A stretch of 64,000 nt of DNA from NCBI RefSeq assembly GCF_024679095.1, contig NC_066522.1, positions 11,557,753 to 11,621,752 on the forward strand, in the 5' to 3' direction. Each line of letters opens with the position of its first letter. Within the stretch, counting starts at the first letter, position 1. Below are positions 49,600-60,559 of this stretch, in pieces. Source of the DNA: Eriocheir sinensis (Eukaryota; Arthropoda; Malacostraca; Decapoda; Varunidae). Made by a program: the position numbers and the translations under genes. Under the pieces are notes generated by a model that was not told the origin of the DNA, did no database searches, and saw only the letters and a program-made list of their open reading frames with translations.

Positions 49600-51825
49600 A
49601 TGGACATCAGTAACTTTGTATTATCTGCTTCAAGTGTCAAGTGTTGTCTTGTGGTCAGAGGGTTGGCAGAGGAAGAAACACATGAATACTGAGTTGATTG
49701 ACCAATTTTTTACCTGTTTACCCATCTCCCACCACCACTGATTATCCATGCTGCTCCTGCTGTCCAGGCAACACCACATCCACATCACACCTGCCCATGC
49801 AACCACTAAACTGTCCTTGTCACTCCCATCCAAGTACCTGCCCTTATCCCCTCACGTCCCTTTCAGGCATTTTGTTCTATTACATATTTTCAATCATTCA
49901 CTATTTTTACCTTTCCATTCATCATTCTAACTCTTCTACAATGCACCACTCACCCTCCACCTACGATAGTTACCAAGAGAGTCACCACGTGCCATGAAGC
50001 TGGTTGTGGTTTCAACAACACTGGCCGGCTGTTGCTGCTGTTTCTGCTGCTGCTGATCCTCACTCGCCAGACTAGCTGAGGACACACTGGGCGGGAGGGA
50101 TGGAAGGCGGGGGGTGCTGGGGAGATTTGGAGACGGGAGGCCACCCCCAAGGCTGGTAAGGCTGTCAGTGCTGAGCTGGGAAGCTGAGCGCTGTTAGAAT
50201 AAGGAGAGGATTGATGTGAGTTTGTATCACCGTGATGTTTACAGTGCTGGTGAAATCTCAATGATATGCTCCTCCCTCCCTTAATTTCTGATCCATCCTA
50301 TTTTCTCTCCTTTTCTTCAGGCATCCACCTAATTTGAAACTTATTTCAGAAGAGTTCATCATATGTTTATGTGTGATAATGTATGAGGCTGACATGATTT
50401 TACACAACTATCATGTTGTTACTGAGAGACAAAAAAGGCTTCAGTATGCCTCCCAGTGACAGACAAGCATGCTGCTGACCATATCCAATAAACAATAAGA
50501 GGAGCAAGAGACTGGGGTTCATGTCAGCTATGACAATGACTACAGAAAATCAAGTCTCCTGTCTGTCTCCATATTTCAGACTGAAGCCCAGCATCAGTTC
50601 TACTATTTCGTATATCCACTTAACAACATTTGTTTTTCATGGTGAAAATGCCTTGTTACTGCTGGCAGTTGGAAGTATATCATATTCTACATAATTATTA
50701 CAGTTGTTTCTCATATAAAAAAATCATAATATAACAATAACTCTTTGTTAACGAGCATAATGATAAAATGTAGGGACATAAATGAAACCCTTAAAAAAAT
50801 AGATGGAGATGATAAATGGCCAGGGACTGACCTGAGGGGGCGGTGGTGCTGGGCGCTTGACAGGGGCAGTGGCGGGGGGACAGCGGGCATGCCATTTCTG
50901 CCGCAGTTCTACCAATCGCTGCAGTGCCTCCTGCTCTCCCCTGCTGTAGTGCCCACCCCGCTCACTAGCATTGAGGTGGGTGGCCTCCAGGCATCCATCA
51001 ATGAACTCCAGCATGGCAACAGCCTCTGTCTGGGTGTGGAAGACAGAGCAAGGGTTTGAACATTTTGTTTAGAATATACCTTTTATTTCAAAGAAGTCAG
51101 TCTTTGAGGAGAATCAGCAACTCCCAATGTTCCTAGTGCTCATAAGTCAAACTGAAATGGTTTAATTATTCAATGCTGAAAGTCACAGCATTGTTAATAG
51201 TATAATAATGTACATTAAATATTGGATTAGGAAAAAAAAACATATACTGTAAGACAATTAAAAACACTCAGGAGGTATTGGGCGTTATCAGAAAACATTT
51301 CACTCAAGATACCTTAGAATAAGAACATTAGTCTAAAGATGAAAAAAAATAATATAATACACATGTGCCACAGCTACATAAAATATTTTAGCTTATCTCA
51401 GGGAATATGAATGAAATAAAATAAATAACCTCAAACAAATTAGTTATTTTCTAGTAATAATGGCCCTAGTACATACTTAAATTGCAAATGAACGATACAG
51501 CATAATCAAAAAATGCAATCAGAATTAAGGCTGTACGAACACTGTTCTAGGCATAATGCTAAGGAACCCAAAAATGCTTTTAAAACCAAGACTCAGCATC
51601 AAAGCAAAACAGCCCACCCAGAAAACTTACCTCCTCATTGGCTACATAGTTTTTAGGAACATAGCCAAGGGCACCACGCTCACTGATGACATGCATCCAG
51701 TTGGGGTCCCGTGACGTGCCCACCTCCAAGAAGCGTTCACCCGCCTGGAAGCCCAGCGTCCGGGCATGAGTCCCCTTGTAGGCATACAGTGAACGCAGCA
51801 TTGTGGGGAAAGGAGCCGAAGGGCA
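40381..51825 (-). CDS. NCKIPSD/SPIN90 homologue (SH3 adaptor, Arp2/3 regulator)
   Basis: Known family members activate Arp2/3 to seed linear actin filaments and bind Nck. Exons in transcript order: 51825-51631 (ATG 51801), 51029-50832, 50190-49974, 48869-48767, 48067-47974, 47572-47488, 47192-47020, then the duplicate pair 45901-45817 and 45521-45349, then 44795-44673, 44007-43928, 43392-43289, 42870-42535, 40906-40734, 40578-40381 (TAG). All joins are in phase: 684 residues with one copy of the pair, 770 with both. Residues 1-57 are an SH3 domain (SLYAYKG to GYVPKNYV). A Ser/Pro/Gln-rich linker follows. The C-terminal helical domain carries family landmarks: DDEQQRSWALHEDE, LVQYYQMETRWPLRR, FPVELAR, YFTEKLLLLFNRE, FEHEPRPPHSVLK, TASIFYTNDE. 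ATG lies 24 bases into an exon with a good acceptor (TTACAG), so there is an upstream 5' UTR exon. Confidence 0.92.
41643..41860. mobile_element. TTAA-flanked palindromic MITE (piggyBac-like)
   Basis: TTAA at 41643-41646 and 41857-41860 bracket about 210 bp. The ends CCCTTTCCATCCGTGA and the complement CCCCTTCACTCCGGTGA are imperfect inverted repeats. The interior is an imperfect palindrome of AAGAGGATTAAGAGG-type words. TTAA duplication is the hallmark of piggyBac-group insertion. Intronic. Confidence 0.75.
43541..43905. repeat. Compound TA / TAGA / TATAGA microsatellite
   Basis: About 365 bp: (TA)n, then mixtures of GATA and TATAGA units with A-rich interruptions. It ends a few bases before a SPIN90 splice donor (43927). 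Confidence 0.95.
44030..44620 (+). mobile_element. Decayed Jockey-like LINE remnant
   Basis: A plus-strand frame gives LLERLKQIGHNKKQEG and QLIIYAD, an RT-like patch. Downstream, GTAAACTATGGAACAGCCTT and neighbouring words match the C-terminal KLWNSLPS region of the Jockey-like copy at 10.3 kb. Many stops. Confidence 0.45.
44805..45020. repeat. (CA)n-(AAAT)n-(AAT)n microsatellite
   Basis: About 215 bp of AAAT then ATA/ATG-type triplet repeats, beginning at the CA run beside the splice acceptor of the exon at 44795. Confidence 0.95.
45181..46302. repeat. 1.1-kb direct repeat, copy A (contains two SPIN90 exons)
   Basis: Matches 46851-47965 base for base apart from a handful of substitutions and small indels. 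Contains coding exons 45901-45817 and 45521-45349, a TTAA MITE and a terminal CT tract. The exon copies differ by one silent change (GCG against GCA, Ala). Confidence 0.95.
45973..46191. mobile_element. TTAA-flanked MITE, in repeat copy A
   Basis: TTAA at both ends, with termini CCCGGTAACAGCGGGG and the complement CCCGGTAGCAGTTGGG. About 211 bp between. Duplicated with the block. Confidence 0.75.
46303..46850 (-). mobile_element. Jockey-like LINE fragment between the two repeat copies
   Basis: The complement reads KKPWFNHACSRAVNDREVAH, then ISARNRAKSILRLTKNSF and SRDFWHLAKTSPP, ending at KAYGPDGVPP: the linker and start of the RT domain of Jockey-type ORF2. Truncated at both ends, and it fills the spacer exactly. 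Confidence 0.8.
46851..47970. repeat. 1.1-kb direct repeat, copy B (contains two SPIN90 exons)
   Basis: Second copy of the block, with exons 47572-47488 and 47192-47020. The right edge is again a CT tract, here leading into the preceding SPIN90 exon. Confidence 0.95.
47644..47864. mobile_element. TTAA-flanked MITE, in repeat copy B
   Basis: Same element as at 45973, with CCCGGTAGCAGCGGGG at the left end here. Confidence 0.75.
48420..48685 (+). mobile_element. LINE fragment in a SPIN90 intron
   Basis: A plus-strand frame contains DKNKWRLFCHGYPLEGVPKN, like the C-terminal end of the RTE-like fragment at 34.8 kb. Antisense to the host gene; the rest is decayed. Confidence 0.4.
49569..49599. 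repeat. (TG)n microsatellite
   Basis: About 31 bp of perfect TG in a SPIN90 intron. Confidence 0.95.
51060..51630 (-). other. SPIN90 first coding intron, nothing recognised
   Basis: AT-rich intron between the SH3 exon and the next. No element or gene was seen. Confidence 0.5.
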
Positions 51826-52182
51826 CTGTAACGAAATGATAGCTTCCGTGAATTGGCAATTTTTCACTCATTAAAGAGTATAATTTTCTTATGAATCTAA
51901 CTGGCTCTTTTACTTGTAATATTAAAGTTGTCTCTTAATTTGATGGATATATAAAAAATGTATTATACAAATTAACAAAGGAATAACAACTGTTGCTACA
52001 AGTGCATAGATAAAATGCAAGATCTTCCAATGGGCAACTCGGGACTTTGTGGGATAACCGATAAATGTGAGTCACGCATTATGGTATAGTCAGCCCTCCA
52101 CGAACATGGCTTTTGACAACATGGTTTTGTCACAATGCAGTAGTACCCAAAATGTCCAAAATTAAAAAAAATAAAAAAAATA

Positions 52183-52185
<3 letters not shown>

Positions 52186-52271
<86 letters not shown>
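52186..52271. repeat. (TA)n microsatellite
   Basis: About 86 bp of TA, preceded by AAAT-rich sequence. Confidence 0.97.
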
Positions 52272-52274
<3 letters not shown>

Positions 52275-52319
52275 AATGTGGCATTTCAACGGGCGGGCAG
52301 TCATGATGTCGGTAAAACT

Positions 52320-52545
52320 ACAGAGCAACTACTTCTCCCCCTCCACCACTCCAGCCTCCCCTACCCCCAACACAAGCCTGGGGACCTGTGAGGAACTGGG
52401 GTTTAGGGGGGGGAAGGCAAAATCACTGAAAAATGAGCTTCCAAAATTTCCCTAAAAAAAATCCCTAAAATAGGGAAAATTCCCTGGTCTCGAAAGTAAG
52501 GAAAGTCCATAACATGTACTCTTGTAACCTATTATAACATAACCT
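52320..52545. mobile_element. Fragment of the repeat family at 22.9 and 23.6 kb
   Basis: AAGCCTGGGGACCTGTGAGG, TCACTGAAAAATGAGCTTCC, AAAATTTCCCTA and TAGGGAAAATTCCCTGG correspond, inverted, to 23550-23735 and more loosely to 22925-23030. Boundaries are not clear. Confidence 0.6.
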
Positions 52546-53114
52546 AGCAGCCAATGTGTTGACGAGTGTTGGGCTTGTCACTGGACGGTCAACGTAGTGG
52601 AATAGTAATGATCCATAGACGTTGCACATATTTCTAAGAGAGGAACTACTTTCTTCAGTGCATGATAACCAAGTCGAATCCGTTACAAGGTTCAGTTAGG
52701 CGAAGAGCACAGTGGAGAACAGATAAACACTGGACTTAGAAAATCTCAAGGCATCCCCACATATTTAAGCCGTTGACGTAGTAAATTGGTATGAATCGGT
52801 AACTAAAACCTTAACAAATGTGAAGCAAATGAAGTATCCTATGCACTCCCCATGCTATTTTTTCAGTATATTAGAAGCAGTAGTTAGCTAGATTAACCAG
52901 GGGTTCCCTCTGTCAGAGGCTGGGAGCCCAACCAGGTAAACCTCTTGCCTGGTCAGATATTACATGACTGCACAAGGTGACTTCCCATCACTCATGATGC
53001 AATACTAACCCTAATATCAATTATTTACTCTTACTCCACAACAAGTCTACACTGACAGCTATAAATGGATCATAAGTGCTCTGGATTTTTAGATATATGG
53101 CAAGGCCACAGTGT
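52546..53114. other. Intergenic or 5' intron, nothing recognised
   Basis: Unique-looking AT-rich DNA without a supported gene. Confidence 0.4.
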
Positions 53115-53494
53115 CCTACATTTTTTTTTTTTTTTTTACGTTGTTGCCTATTGCGCCGGTAGGCATCTTCCCGGTGGGGCCTGATGGTTGGCCCAAGGCT
53201 TCTTCCAGGTGGGGCATGATGGTCGGCCCAGCCCGTTCTGGCGCAGGCGAGTGTTTATAGTGGCGCCATCTTGCATTGGCTCATGCTGCCCCCCGGAACT
53301 CATTCTTGATTCGCTTGGACGGCTTCCTCTAGAGTCCGGGTAGATGGGTGGTCTTCAGGACAGCATGTGGGTAGTTTTAAGCCACTCGGCGGTGACTGAA
53401 AAATCCAAGTGGTAGCGTGGGGATTCGAACCCGCGTCGTCCATCACGCGGTGAATGTGGGCCCAGTACGCTACCAGTTCGGCCACCGCCTACAT
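53115..53494 (-). mobile_element. tRNA-derived SINE, copy 2, minus strand, with TSD
   Basis: Almost identical to 19326-19706: poly-T at the left, complemented B box (GGATTCGAACCCGCGTCG) at the right. CCTACAT at 53115-53121 and 53488-53494 is a likely target duplication. Confidence 0.85.
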
Positions 53495-53589
53495 GATATG
53501 TAAGTTTCGTTATTGCACGTGACATGGACAAATTAGAAAGAATAACCACATAATGTAACAACCTACTTCCTCCCACTCCTCTCCTTGTA

Positions 53590-54250
53590 ATGCTATGTTC
53601 TGCCTTCAACCCCCGACAGAGGCAGGTCGCGATCCCACGCCAGGGAAAACCAGGAACACCCAGCCCTGTCACGACGCACGACGAACACTACGGCAAGGGA
53701 TAAGGCACTGATAACCCATGGCACCTGCACTGTCACCTGCACCACGCCTCCCGCACAGTCACCTGCACCACGCCTCCTGCACCGCCACCTACCCCACGCC
53801 TCCAGCACTGTCACCTGCACCGCCACCTACACCAAGCCAGCGGCGACACACAGGGCCCAGGGCATGCCGGGGACACACGCCGCCACGCAGACACACCTGT
53901 CACTGCTGTCACTGGTCACTGCCGCCGGGGGAGCAGCGTGCAGCACTCAGCCCTCCTCCTCCTCCTCTAGTATTAGCTGCCGGCGGGTTGTCCCAAAGGC
54001 GCAGACGCAACCACACGCGCGCCCCGGCTCTTCCTCCCTCGGCCACTGCTCTCCCTCGGCTGTCCTGGCACTGACACCGGGTCCGCCTAGGGGAGGGCCA
54101 TCATGCGTCTAGACGGGGACATTTATTTACATTTATGAGGTAATCTATAGGCGCCGGAAGTCGATATTCAGCCTTGGTGTTCTCCTCCCCGCGGCCGATC
54201 GGATCAGATGGTGGAGCGGCTGTGTCTGCAACGGCGCCTCCTCCTCCTGG
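53590..54250 (-). promoter_or_regulatory. GC-rich segment, possible promoter/5' exon of SPIN90 gene
   Basis: CpG-containing, clearly GC-richer than its surroundings, and upstream of the minus-strand SPIN90 start, which needs a 5' UTR exon. The complement has a usable donor (GTGACAGGTGTGTC near 53898). Both strands are open in several frames, as expected from composition. No transcript support. Confidence 0.3.
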
Positions 54251-54639
54251 GGAAAATAGGGCAATAAAGACCTCAGCATTAATTAAAAGAGGAGTAAAAG
54301 GAGAAGTATAATGGTGGAAAACGAGCAGAAGGACCGAAAAGGGGAGTGCAAGACGACTAAAGTAGGCCAAAGTTAAGAAATCGAAGGAAAAGAAATTAGG
54401 AAAGGAAAGTCCGTGGAGGCAAAGTGAACAGAATAAGTATGTAAGTGTACGCATTGATGTAACTTGGAGTATGTGGTGAAGTGTTGAAGTGTGAAGAAGA
54501 ACCAGGGAGGACCTTAGAAGCGATACAAAGCGGTCAAAAGAAGAAGTCTCTAGAACGGGTTTTCTTCTAAATTGCTTTCTGTCTTATTTTCCAGCACTCA
54601 GGCACTGTATTTTCTTTCTTTTCCATGTTGTACTGATCA

Positions 54640-55290
54640 AAAGAAAGTGTCTAATTTATGGGGCTGGTGGAAGCTTTGACCGTCTCCTTCAGTACGAGTC
54701 TCCTTCCTGCTGATGTAGTGATGCTCTTCTGTCCGGGTGTCATCGAGCCAGTGGTCTTATTGCACTGCAGACACTGGCAGACTATTTCTTTTCTCCTTTT
54801 TTTTTCTTTTGTGACGTAAGTACAGTTTGGCATGGCAAGTACAGATTGGGAAACACACCCCACTTCCAGTCTTAAATTGATGATCTATTCCAATTCAGTC
54901 TTAATCTATTCTCTTTAGGCTTACGGTAGACAAACTATGAAGAAGGAAGAATATATTTTTTTTTACGAAGAGCGAAGACCAGTGAACATCAGAGGAAAAA
55001 GAAGACAAGAAAAGATAGAAAGAAGACGGACTTACGAGATGATCAGTGATTATATAAAAAAAATAATAGAAGATTCCACACTTGCGGCACCAGATTGTCG
55101 TACTCAGTACATTGCATCTATTCTTTTCTGACTAAAAACTATCATATTAACTCAAATAAAGGCATTCACTAAAACCCATCTGCTAAAATCTACTTATTGA
55201 TATATTTTGATGAATGGAAAGGGTAAATCAACGTTCTTAAAGATCATTTGGTTATCATATTTCAAAACTATTATCGCACATATGAGGACG
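54640..55290. repeat. Left flank repeat of the C-rich minisatellite
   Basis: Contains GATTGTCGTACTCAGTACAT and then AACTATCATATTAACTCAAA, TATATTTTGATGAATGG; diverged copies of these in the same order occur at 56490-56700. A 64-codon Lys/Arg-rich frame (54937-55131) lies in it; the matching frame in the right copy is broken. Confidence 0.6.
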
Positions 55291-55294
55291 TTAC

Positions 55295-56275
55295 CTCCTC
55301 TCCCCTGCCTCCCCAGTCCCCTGTCCCCTCCCCAGCCAGTGCCAAGCCCCTTGCTCACCCCAATCCCCAGTCCCCTACCCACCCCAGTCCCCAGTCCCCA
55401 GTCCCCTACCCATCCCAATCCCTAATCCCTTTCCCATTCCAGTCCCCTTCCCAGTCCTCTGCCCACCCCAGTCCCCTTCCCAGTCCTCTGCCCACCCCAG
55501 TCCCCTCTCCACGTACCCCAGTCCCCAGTCCCCTCCTCACTCCAGTCCCCAGTCCCAACCCCACTCCAGTCCCCTGCTCATCCCAGTCCCCAGTCGCCAG
55601 CCCACCCCAATCCCCAGTCCCCTCTCCACCCCAGTCCCCAGTCCCCTCACCCCCCAGTCCCTTGCCCATCCCAGTCCCCAGTCCCCTCCACACCCCAGTC
55701 CCCAGTCCCAACCCCACTCCAGTCCCCTGCTCATCCGTCCCCAGTCACCAAGTCCCTCCCCACCCCACTCCAGTCCCCTGCCCTAACCAGTCCCCAGTCC
55801 CCTGCCCACCCCAGTCCCCTGCCCTACCCAGTCCACAGTCTCCTGCCCACCCCAGTCTCCATCCCCTCCCCACCCCAGTCCCTTGCCCATCCCAGTCCCC
55901 AGTCCCCTCCCCACCCCAGTTCCCTGCCCATCCCAGTCCTCTCTCTACCCCAGTCCCCTCTCCACCACAGTCATCAATCTCCCCTCTCCACCCCAGTCCC
56001 CTGCCCATCCCAGTCCCTTCTCCACCCAAATCCCCAGTCCCCTTCCCACCCGTTTTCAGTCCCCTCTCCACCCCAATCCCTATAGCCCCTTCTCCAGCCC
56101 ACCCCAGTCACCTGCCCACCCCAGTCCCCTACCCACCCCAGTCCCCAGTCCCCTACCTACCCCAGCCCACAGTCCCCTGCCCACCCCATTCCCCAGCCCC
56201 ATGTTCACTGCAGTGCCGCAGTCCCCAGTCCCTTGCCCACCCCTGTCCCCGCCGGGCCCCCCACCCAACCGGTCT
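55295..56275. repeat. C-rich minisatellite, (CCCAGTCCC)-type
   Basis: About 980 bp of units such as CCCAGTCCCCTGCCCACCC of variable length. The plus strand has a long Pro/Ser frame and the minus strand a Gly/Leu/Trp/Asp frame; both are by-products of the repeat. Not a gene. Confidence 0.95.
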
Positions 56276-56319
56276 CAAAAGAAGTTATGTCTGGCAGTAA
56301 AGTGTTGGTCTTGCTTGGT

Positions 56320-56710
56320 GTTCTTATTTGACTGCAGAGTGTTGCAAGCTAACAAAGAAAACCACTTGAATTTTGAGGAGAGGAGACTGAAAACCAATAG
56401 ACACCAGAGAGAAATAATGGCAGAAGAAAGTATAAAGTAAGTCTCGGGCGATTCAGTTATAAAAGTCACAAGAAGAAGAAGAAGAAGCCCCACCCTTTGA
56501 TTGTCGTACTCGCGACATTGCATATACCTGTTTTTGGCTAATAGCTATCACATCCACTCAAATCATCGCACTCAGTAAAATCTATTAATAAAATCTAATT
56601 ATGATATATTTTAGTGAGTGATATTGATAAATCAACGCAACTAAAGTTTAGTCAATTCTCGTATTCTTAAATAACTATCGTACACATAAGAACTCCAAAG
56701 TGTACGTTGC
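56320..56710. repeat. Right flank repeat of the C-rich minisatellite
   Basis: Diverged direct copy of part of the left flank (GATTGTCGTACTCGCGACAT against GATTGTCGTACTCAGTACAT, and following words). Confidence 0.6.
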
Positions 56711-56739
56711 CATGTTGCCATTCTTGTTGTCTTCGCCTT

Positions 56740-56894
56740 CAGTAGAACGTTCGTCGTGGTGGAGGGTGGTGTTGCGCCTTGGATCTGGGATTTTAATAAG
56801 AGACTTTAGTTCAAACACTTGGTGGAGACTTCGATAAGTGATCGGTCTGCCCTGGTTGCATTGTTTTTCCTGAGTCTGGGCGAGTGCTAGACTG
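56740..56894 (+). other. Possible non-coding first exon
   Basis: Moderately GC-rich DNA ending at a near-perfect donor (GACTG-GTAAGTAG at 56895). No ATG-led frame of note. It could be a 5' UTR exon of a plus-strand gene continuing past the window, but no downstream coding exon was found. Confidence 0.2.
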
Positions 56895-57009
56895 GTAAGT
56901 AGCTTATTGACATGTGAAATAAGTAATTTCCAAACAGGGCGTGTGTGTGTCTGTGTGTGTGTTGCCGACTGCAGTATACGGTGTTACTTGAGAGAGAGAC
57001 TTATTTCCC

Positions 57010-57375
57010 TTCACTTCTTCCTCCATTCTGTTCCTCCATCTCTCCCTCCCTCCCTACTTTCCTTCCTTTCCTCTCCCCCTCCCTCCCTTAAATTCTTCCC
57101 ATTACTTTCTTTCCTCTCCCTCTCCTTTCCTCCCCTTACTTTCCTTCCTTTCCCTCTCCCTCCCTCTTACTTTCCTCTCACTCTCCCTTTATTTTCCTTC
57201 CTTTCCTTCTCCCCTCCTCCCTCGCCTAACTAACTTTCCTCCCTTCCCTCCCCCTTCCTCCCTCCTTTACTTTCCTTCTTTTCCTCTCCCCCTCCATCCC
57301 TCCCTCCCCTTATTTTCCTTTCTTTCCTCTCCCCCTCATCTCGACCTCTCCCTCCCTCTCGTCTCGTCCCCCTCA
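57010..57375. repeat. Pyrimidine-rich CCCT/CTTT tract
   Basis: About 360 bp of CCTCCCTTCC-type DNA; frames here are low complexity. Confidence 0.9.
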
Positions 57376-57505
57376 AGGTTATCATAACACTATCAGGGGC
57401 GGTCGACCTGCCGCCCAGCCTCTAATGATGCTGATAATAACAACCACATTAATGATAGTAAAGATATTGATACGAGGAAGCAGGGAGGAGAGGAGCAAGG
57501 AGGAA

Positions 57506-57510
<5 letters not shown>

Positions 57511-57540
<30 letters not shown>
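57511..57540. repeat. (TG)n microsatellite
   Basis: About 30 bp of perfect TG. Confidence 0.95.
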
Positions 57541-57542
<2 letters not shown>

Positions 57543-57683
57543 GAGTAAACCTGCTAAAAGGGTGTTAATTATTTATCTTAAAAGCTTGTGAACAACTACT
57601 CTTACTACTACTACTACTACGTACTTGTTTTAAATTTGACCCTCGACTGAGGTAATGTATATAATCGCCAGCCACTTGTCATT

Positions 57684-57695
57684 GTGTGTGAGTGT

Positions 57696-57734
<39 letters not shown>
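57684..57734. repeat. (TG)n microsatellite
   Basis: TG repeat with a few interruptions, about 50 bp. Confidence 0.93.
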
Positions 57735-57735
<1 letters not shown>

Positions 57736-57997
57736 CGAATGGCAGCTCTCCCCCCTCACCCCCCCACACACCATGTAAATAGCCACCCCATTCATACGGA
57801 CCTTGAGATAACTACACCAGACAAATTATACAACGTCAGACAGCCAGTCAAGGATCCTTTCTTTCAGTCAGCTCAAGGAAGAATGAGTTTGTTCAGAACC
57901 TTGCCAGGCAGTCCGTTGTGTCAGCCAAGGAACTATATAAAAGAACCACTAAACTAGCCAGTCTGTCCAGCCAGTACATCAGTCAGTGAAGGACCTC

Positions 57998-58942
57998 CTG
58001 TAGGTTTCAGAGGCAGTGTCATATCGTTTTTTCGGGTGTAACTTTTTAAGAAAGCGTCGGATATGGATGATAACTTGCAGAGCATGTTTCACACCTTTCT
58101 CAGTTTTCGTCAATATGATTTATTTACAAGATGTAGATAAGCAAAGCATTTATACAAGGCATTTAATGAACACCCCGGCAGATTATTGCCGCGGAGACGG
58201 CATTGTACGCATGCGCCGGTGGCCAGTGAGATGTCAGGCGCATGACTCATTCACTTGTGTCAGGCTGTTAGCACCAAACCCAGTCAAGCCTTCTCTTAGA
58301 GGGCCTTGGCCCAGCGCCATGCCACACCACCCAAGCCTCCCCGACACTCGCCACACGTCCCAGCAGTACGCGCGACCCTCCCCCCTCATTACCCCAGCGA
58401 TATATATGACGGAGGGTTTCGTCAACCTGCGTCGCCAGGCCTCTGAACGCATACCACTTATTTCATCTTTGCTTTTATATTTCGAGCAAACCTTCCACTC
58501 TTATCTTTTAATCGTTTTATTTTCTCATTCCCATTACCAGTACTATGAGCGAACCTTGACTTAGCTCTCTGTTCACTGAATCAGCCTGCCAGCCAGCCCG
58601 CCAAAGGACCCCAACACCTCTGCTGTCTGCTGTATTCACAGCTGGAGAGCTCGGTCATTAATTTATGTCGATTTTGGGACGTTGGCCTCTCAGCACATGT
58701 GCACGACTCCGTCTCCACAGCAGCACATGCTAGCTTTGCCTGAGGAAGCACTTCATCTGCAGGTTTTATTATTATTTGTCTCTTATAAATGCTTTAAATG
58801 TAAGATCCATATATTAATAAATCAAATTGACAAAAATAGGGCAAGGTCTGAAACATGCTCGGCCAACTTATCATCCTTGTCCTACGCTTTGTTAAAAAGT
58901 TAATCCCGAAAAAGTTATATAACACGGCCTCTGAAATCCACA
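57998..58942. mobile_element. TIR element with about 110-bp inverted ends
   Basis: CTGTAGGTTTCAGAGGC (57998) pairs with GCCTCTGAAATCCACAG (to 58942). The inverted match continues inward through TTTTTCGGG, TTAACTTTTTAA, AAAGCGT, GGATGATAA and GAGCATGTTTCA for about 110 bp at roughly 80%. The 182-codon frame starting at 58016 begins inside the left repeat and matches no family I know. Confidence 0.75.
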
Positions 58943-59900
58943 GTAAAACTGCAGTACCCCACAGAACTAAACTACCGTACACATCCAAAACTAAACTTAT
59001 ATCGGGTAATCAGTTAGATAATGAGATACCACTACAAGTTGCTCAGGCAGACACTCGTTACTAAGGGAGACTTGAAACCTTCTGTGAGCTCAGGCAGGAA
59101 TTGATCAGTTGATGGGCGAGGTACACAATAGAACATGCACCAAATCAACAAGCATTCCAAAGATCCGGCAGATATTAGTTTCCACATCCAGCCAGTCAGT
59201 CAGTCAGCCAGTTCGCAAGTCAGACAGTTGTTACTAAGGGATATTCCAGACCTTTAAATAGACTAGTAATTTATCAGTCGGCAATCAAAGAAGCACATCA
59301 GACCCAGTTAACCCGCTCAGCCACCTAATCAGTCAGTCAGTTGAGGAGCCATTAACGCGGCTAACTAGCTATTCGGACTGTCATGCAAGCAATAGTAGCC
59401 TAACCTTGACTTTTTTCCCCTTGAGTTGCCGCCTTTGGTGTAAAAAAAAAGAATATAAAAACACCTCCCCAAATTGACCTCTCCTCTGACTTCTTTTTTT
59501 TTTTTTTTTCAGCGGCCTCATTTGCTGTAAAAAAATAGCATGTACTCCGTAAGCGATTCAGCAGTCCCGTTTACCTGATTGTCAGTTTGTCAGTTAGTTT
59601 AAGGAGTCAGGTTAATGTTGAGGTAACGCAAGTTAAGTAAGTAGATAAAGCCATAGCTCATTTAGCCTACGCAGACGCATCCGCCATGTCCACTCAGTCT
59701 GTCCAGTCAACGAGTCTGTTCAATGAGTAAATTATTTTGCGACATAATATTCTTTTGTCCCAAGTAGTAGCACCTCCACCATGTCAGCCAGTCAGATGGG
59801 TCTCCTTCCCTTATGTAACGGCGGCAACAACCTGTGTGTGCTGCCATAACGGGACATTCTGATAATTGATTGATCACTCGGTCCGTCAGTCAATGAATCA
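58943..59900. other. No gene; scattered CAGT words and a LINE tail scrap
   Basis: Contains CAGTCAGTCAG runs near 59200 and a LINE-tail-like scrap (59400-59540: CCTTGAGTTGCCGCC, poly-A, then AATTGACCTCTCC) as in the Jockey-like copy at 10.4 kb. Nothing coding. Confidence 0.4.
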
Positions 59901-59901
59901 G

Positions 59902-59904
<3 letters not shown>

Positions 59905-59982
<78 letters not shown>
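59905..59982. repeat. (CT)n-(CA)n microsatellite
   Basis: About 66 bp of CT followed by a short CA run. Confidence 0.97.
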
Positions 59983-60559
59983 TTATTGTTTGAATTTATT
60001 TCCGTCACTCTTTGCTGTTAGTCTGTAGCTATCTGTTTTTTGTTTTGTTTTCTTCTCCATCTCTTCGTTTGATTGTTTTTTCAGACTGCTATGTTTTTTG
60101 TGTGTGTGTTTTCATTGATTGGTTTATATTCGTATTTTTCGTGTCGTATGTTCCTTATGTTTTCTATTTTTCGTTTTCCTCGCCTTCATTCTTTCATTCA
60201 TTCATTTTAAATTTACTCTCTTCCTTACTATGTCTATTTTCGTCCCTACTAATGGATTAACCTAAATCTTCATTCATCTTTATATAGAACTTTCATTCAT
60301 TCCTTGCTCTGTTTTTTTTAAAGTAGCTAGAAGATATAGATATGTAAATCATCCATTTATTCATTCATTCATTCATTCGTATCGTTCAGAAATAAATAAA
60401 TAACAACAATAATAATATATCCCAAGTTTCAGTCCGGCTCATTCAGCTCGTGTAACCGGTAGCTAACGCATTCACTATATAGTACGTACATAGACAGTTA
60501 ATACAGTCATTCACTCAGCCAGTCTGTTGATGGAAACAAATATATTGACCACCCTGTTT

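Noticed and set aside
53718..54074. GC-rich plus-strand open frames
   Set aside because: Repeated ACCTGCACC wording and general GC richness explain the openness. No motif; the promoter/5' exon reading on the other strand is preferred.
55248..56300. 350-codon Pro/Ser-rich plus-strand frame and several Gly-rich minus-strand frames
   Set aside because: They are translations of the CCCAGTCCC minisatellite. No start context, domain or splice structure supports a protein.
58016..58564. 182-codon frame as a gene
   Set aside because: Starts inside the inverted end of a TIR element, and I recognise no domain. Kept only as part of that element.
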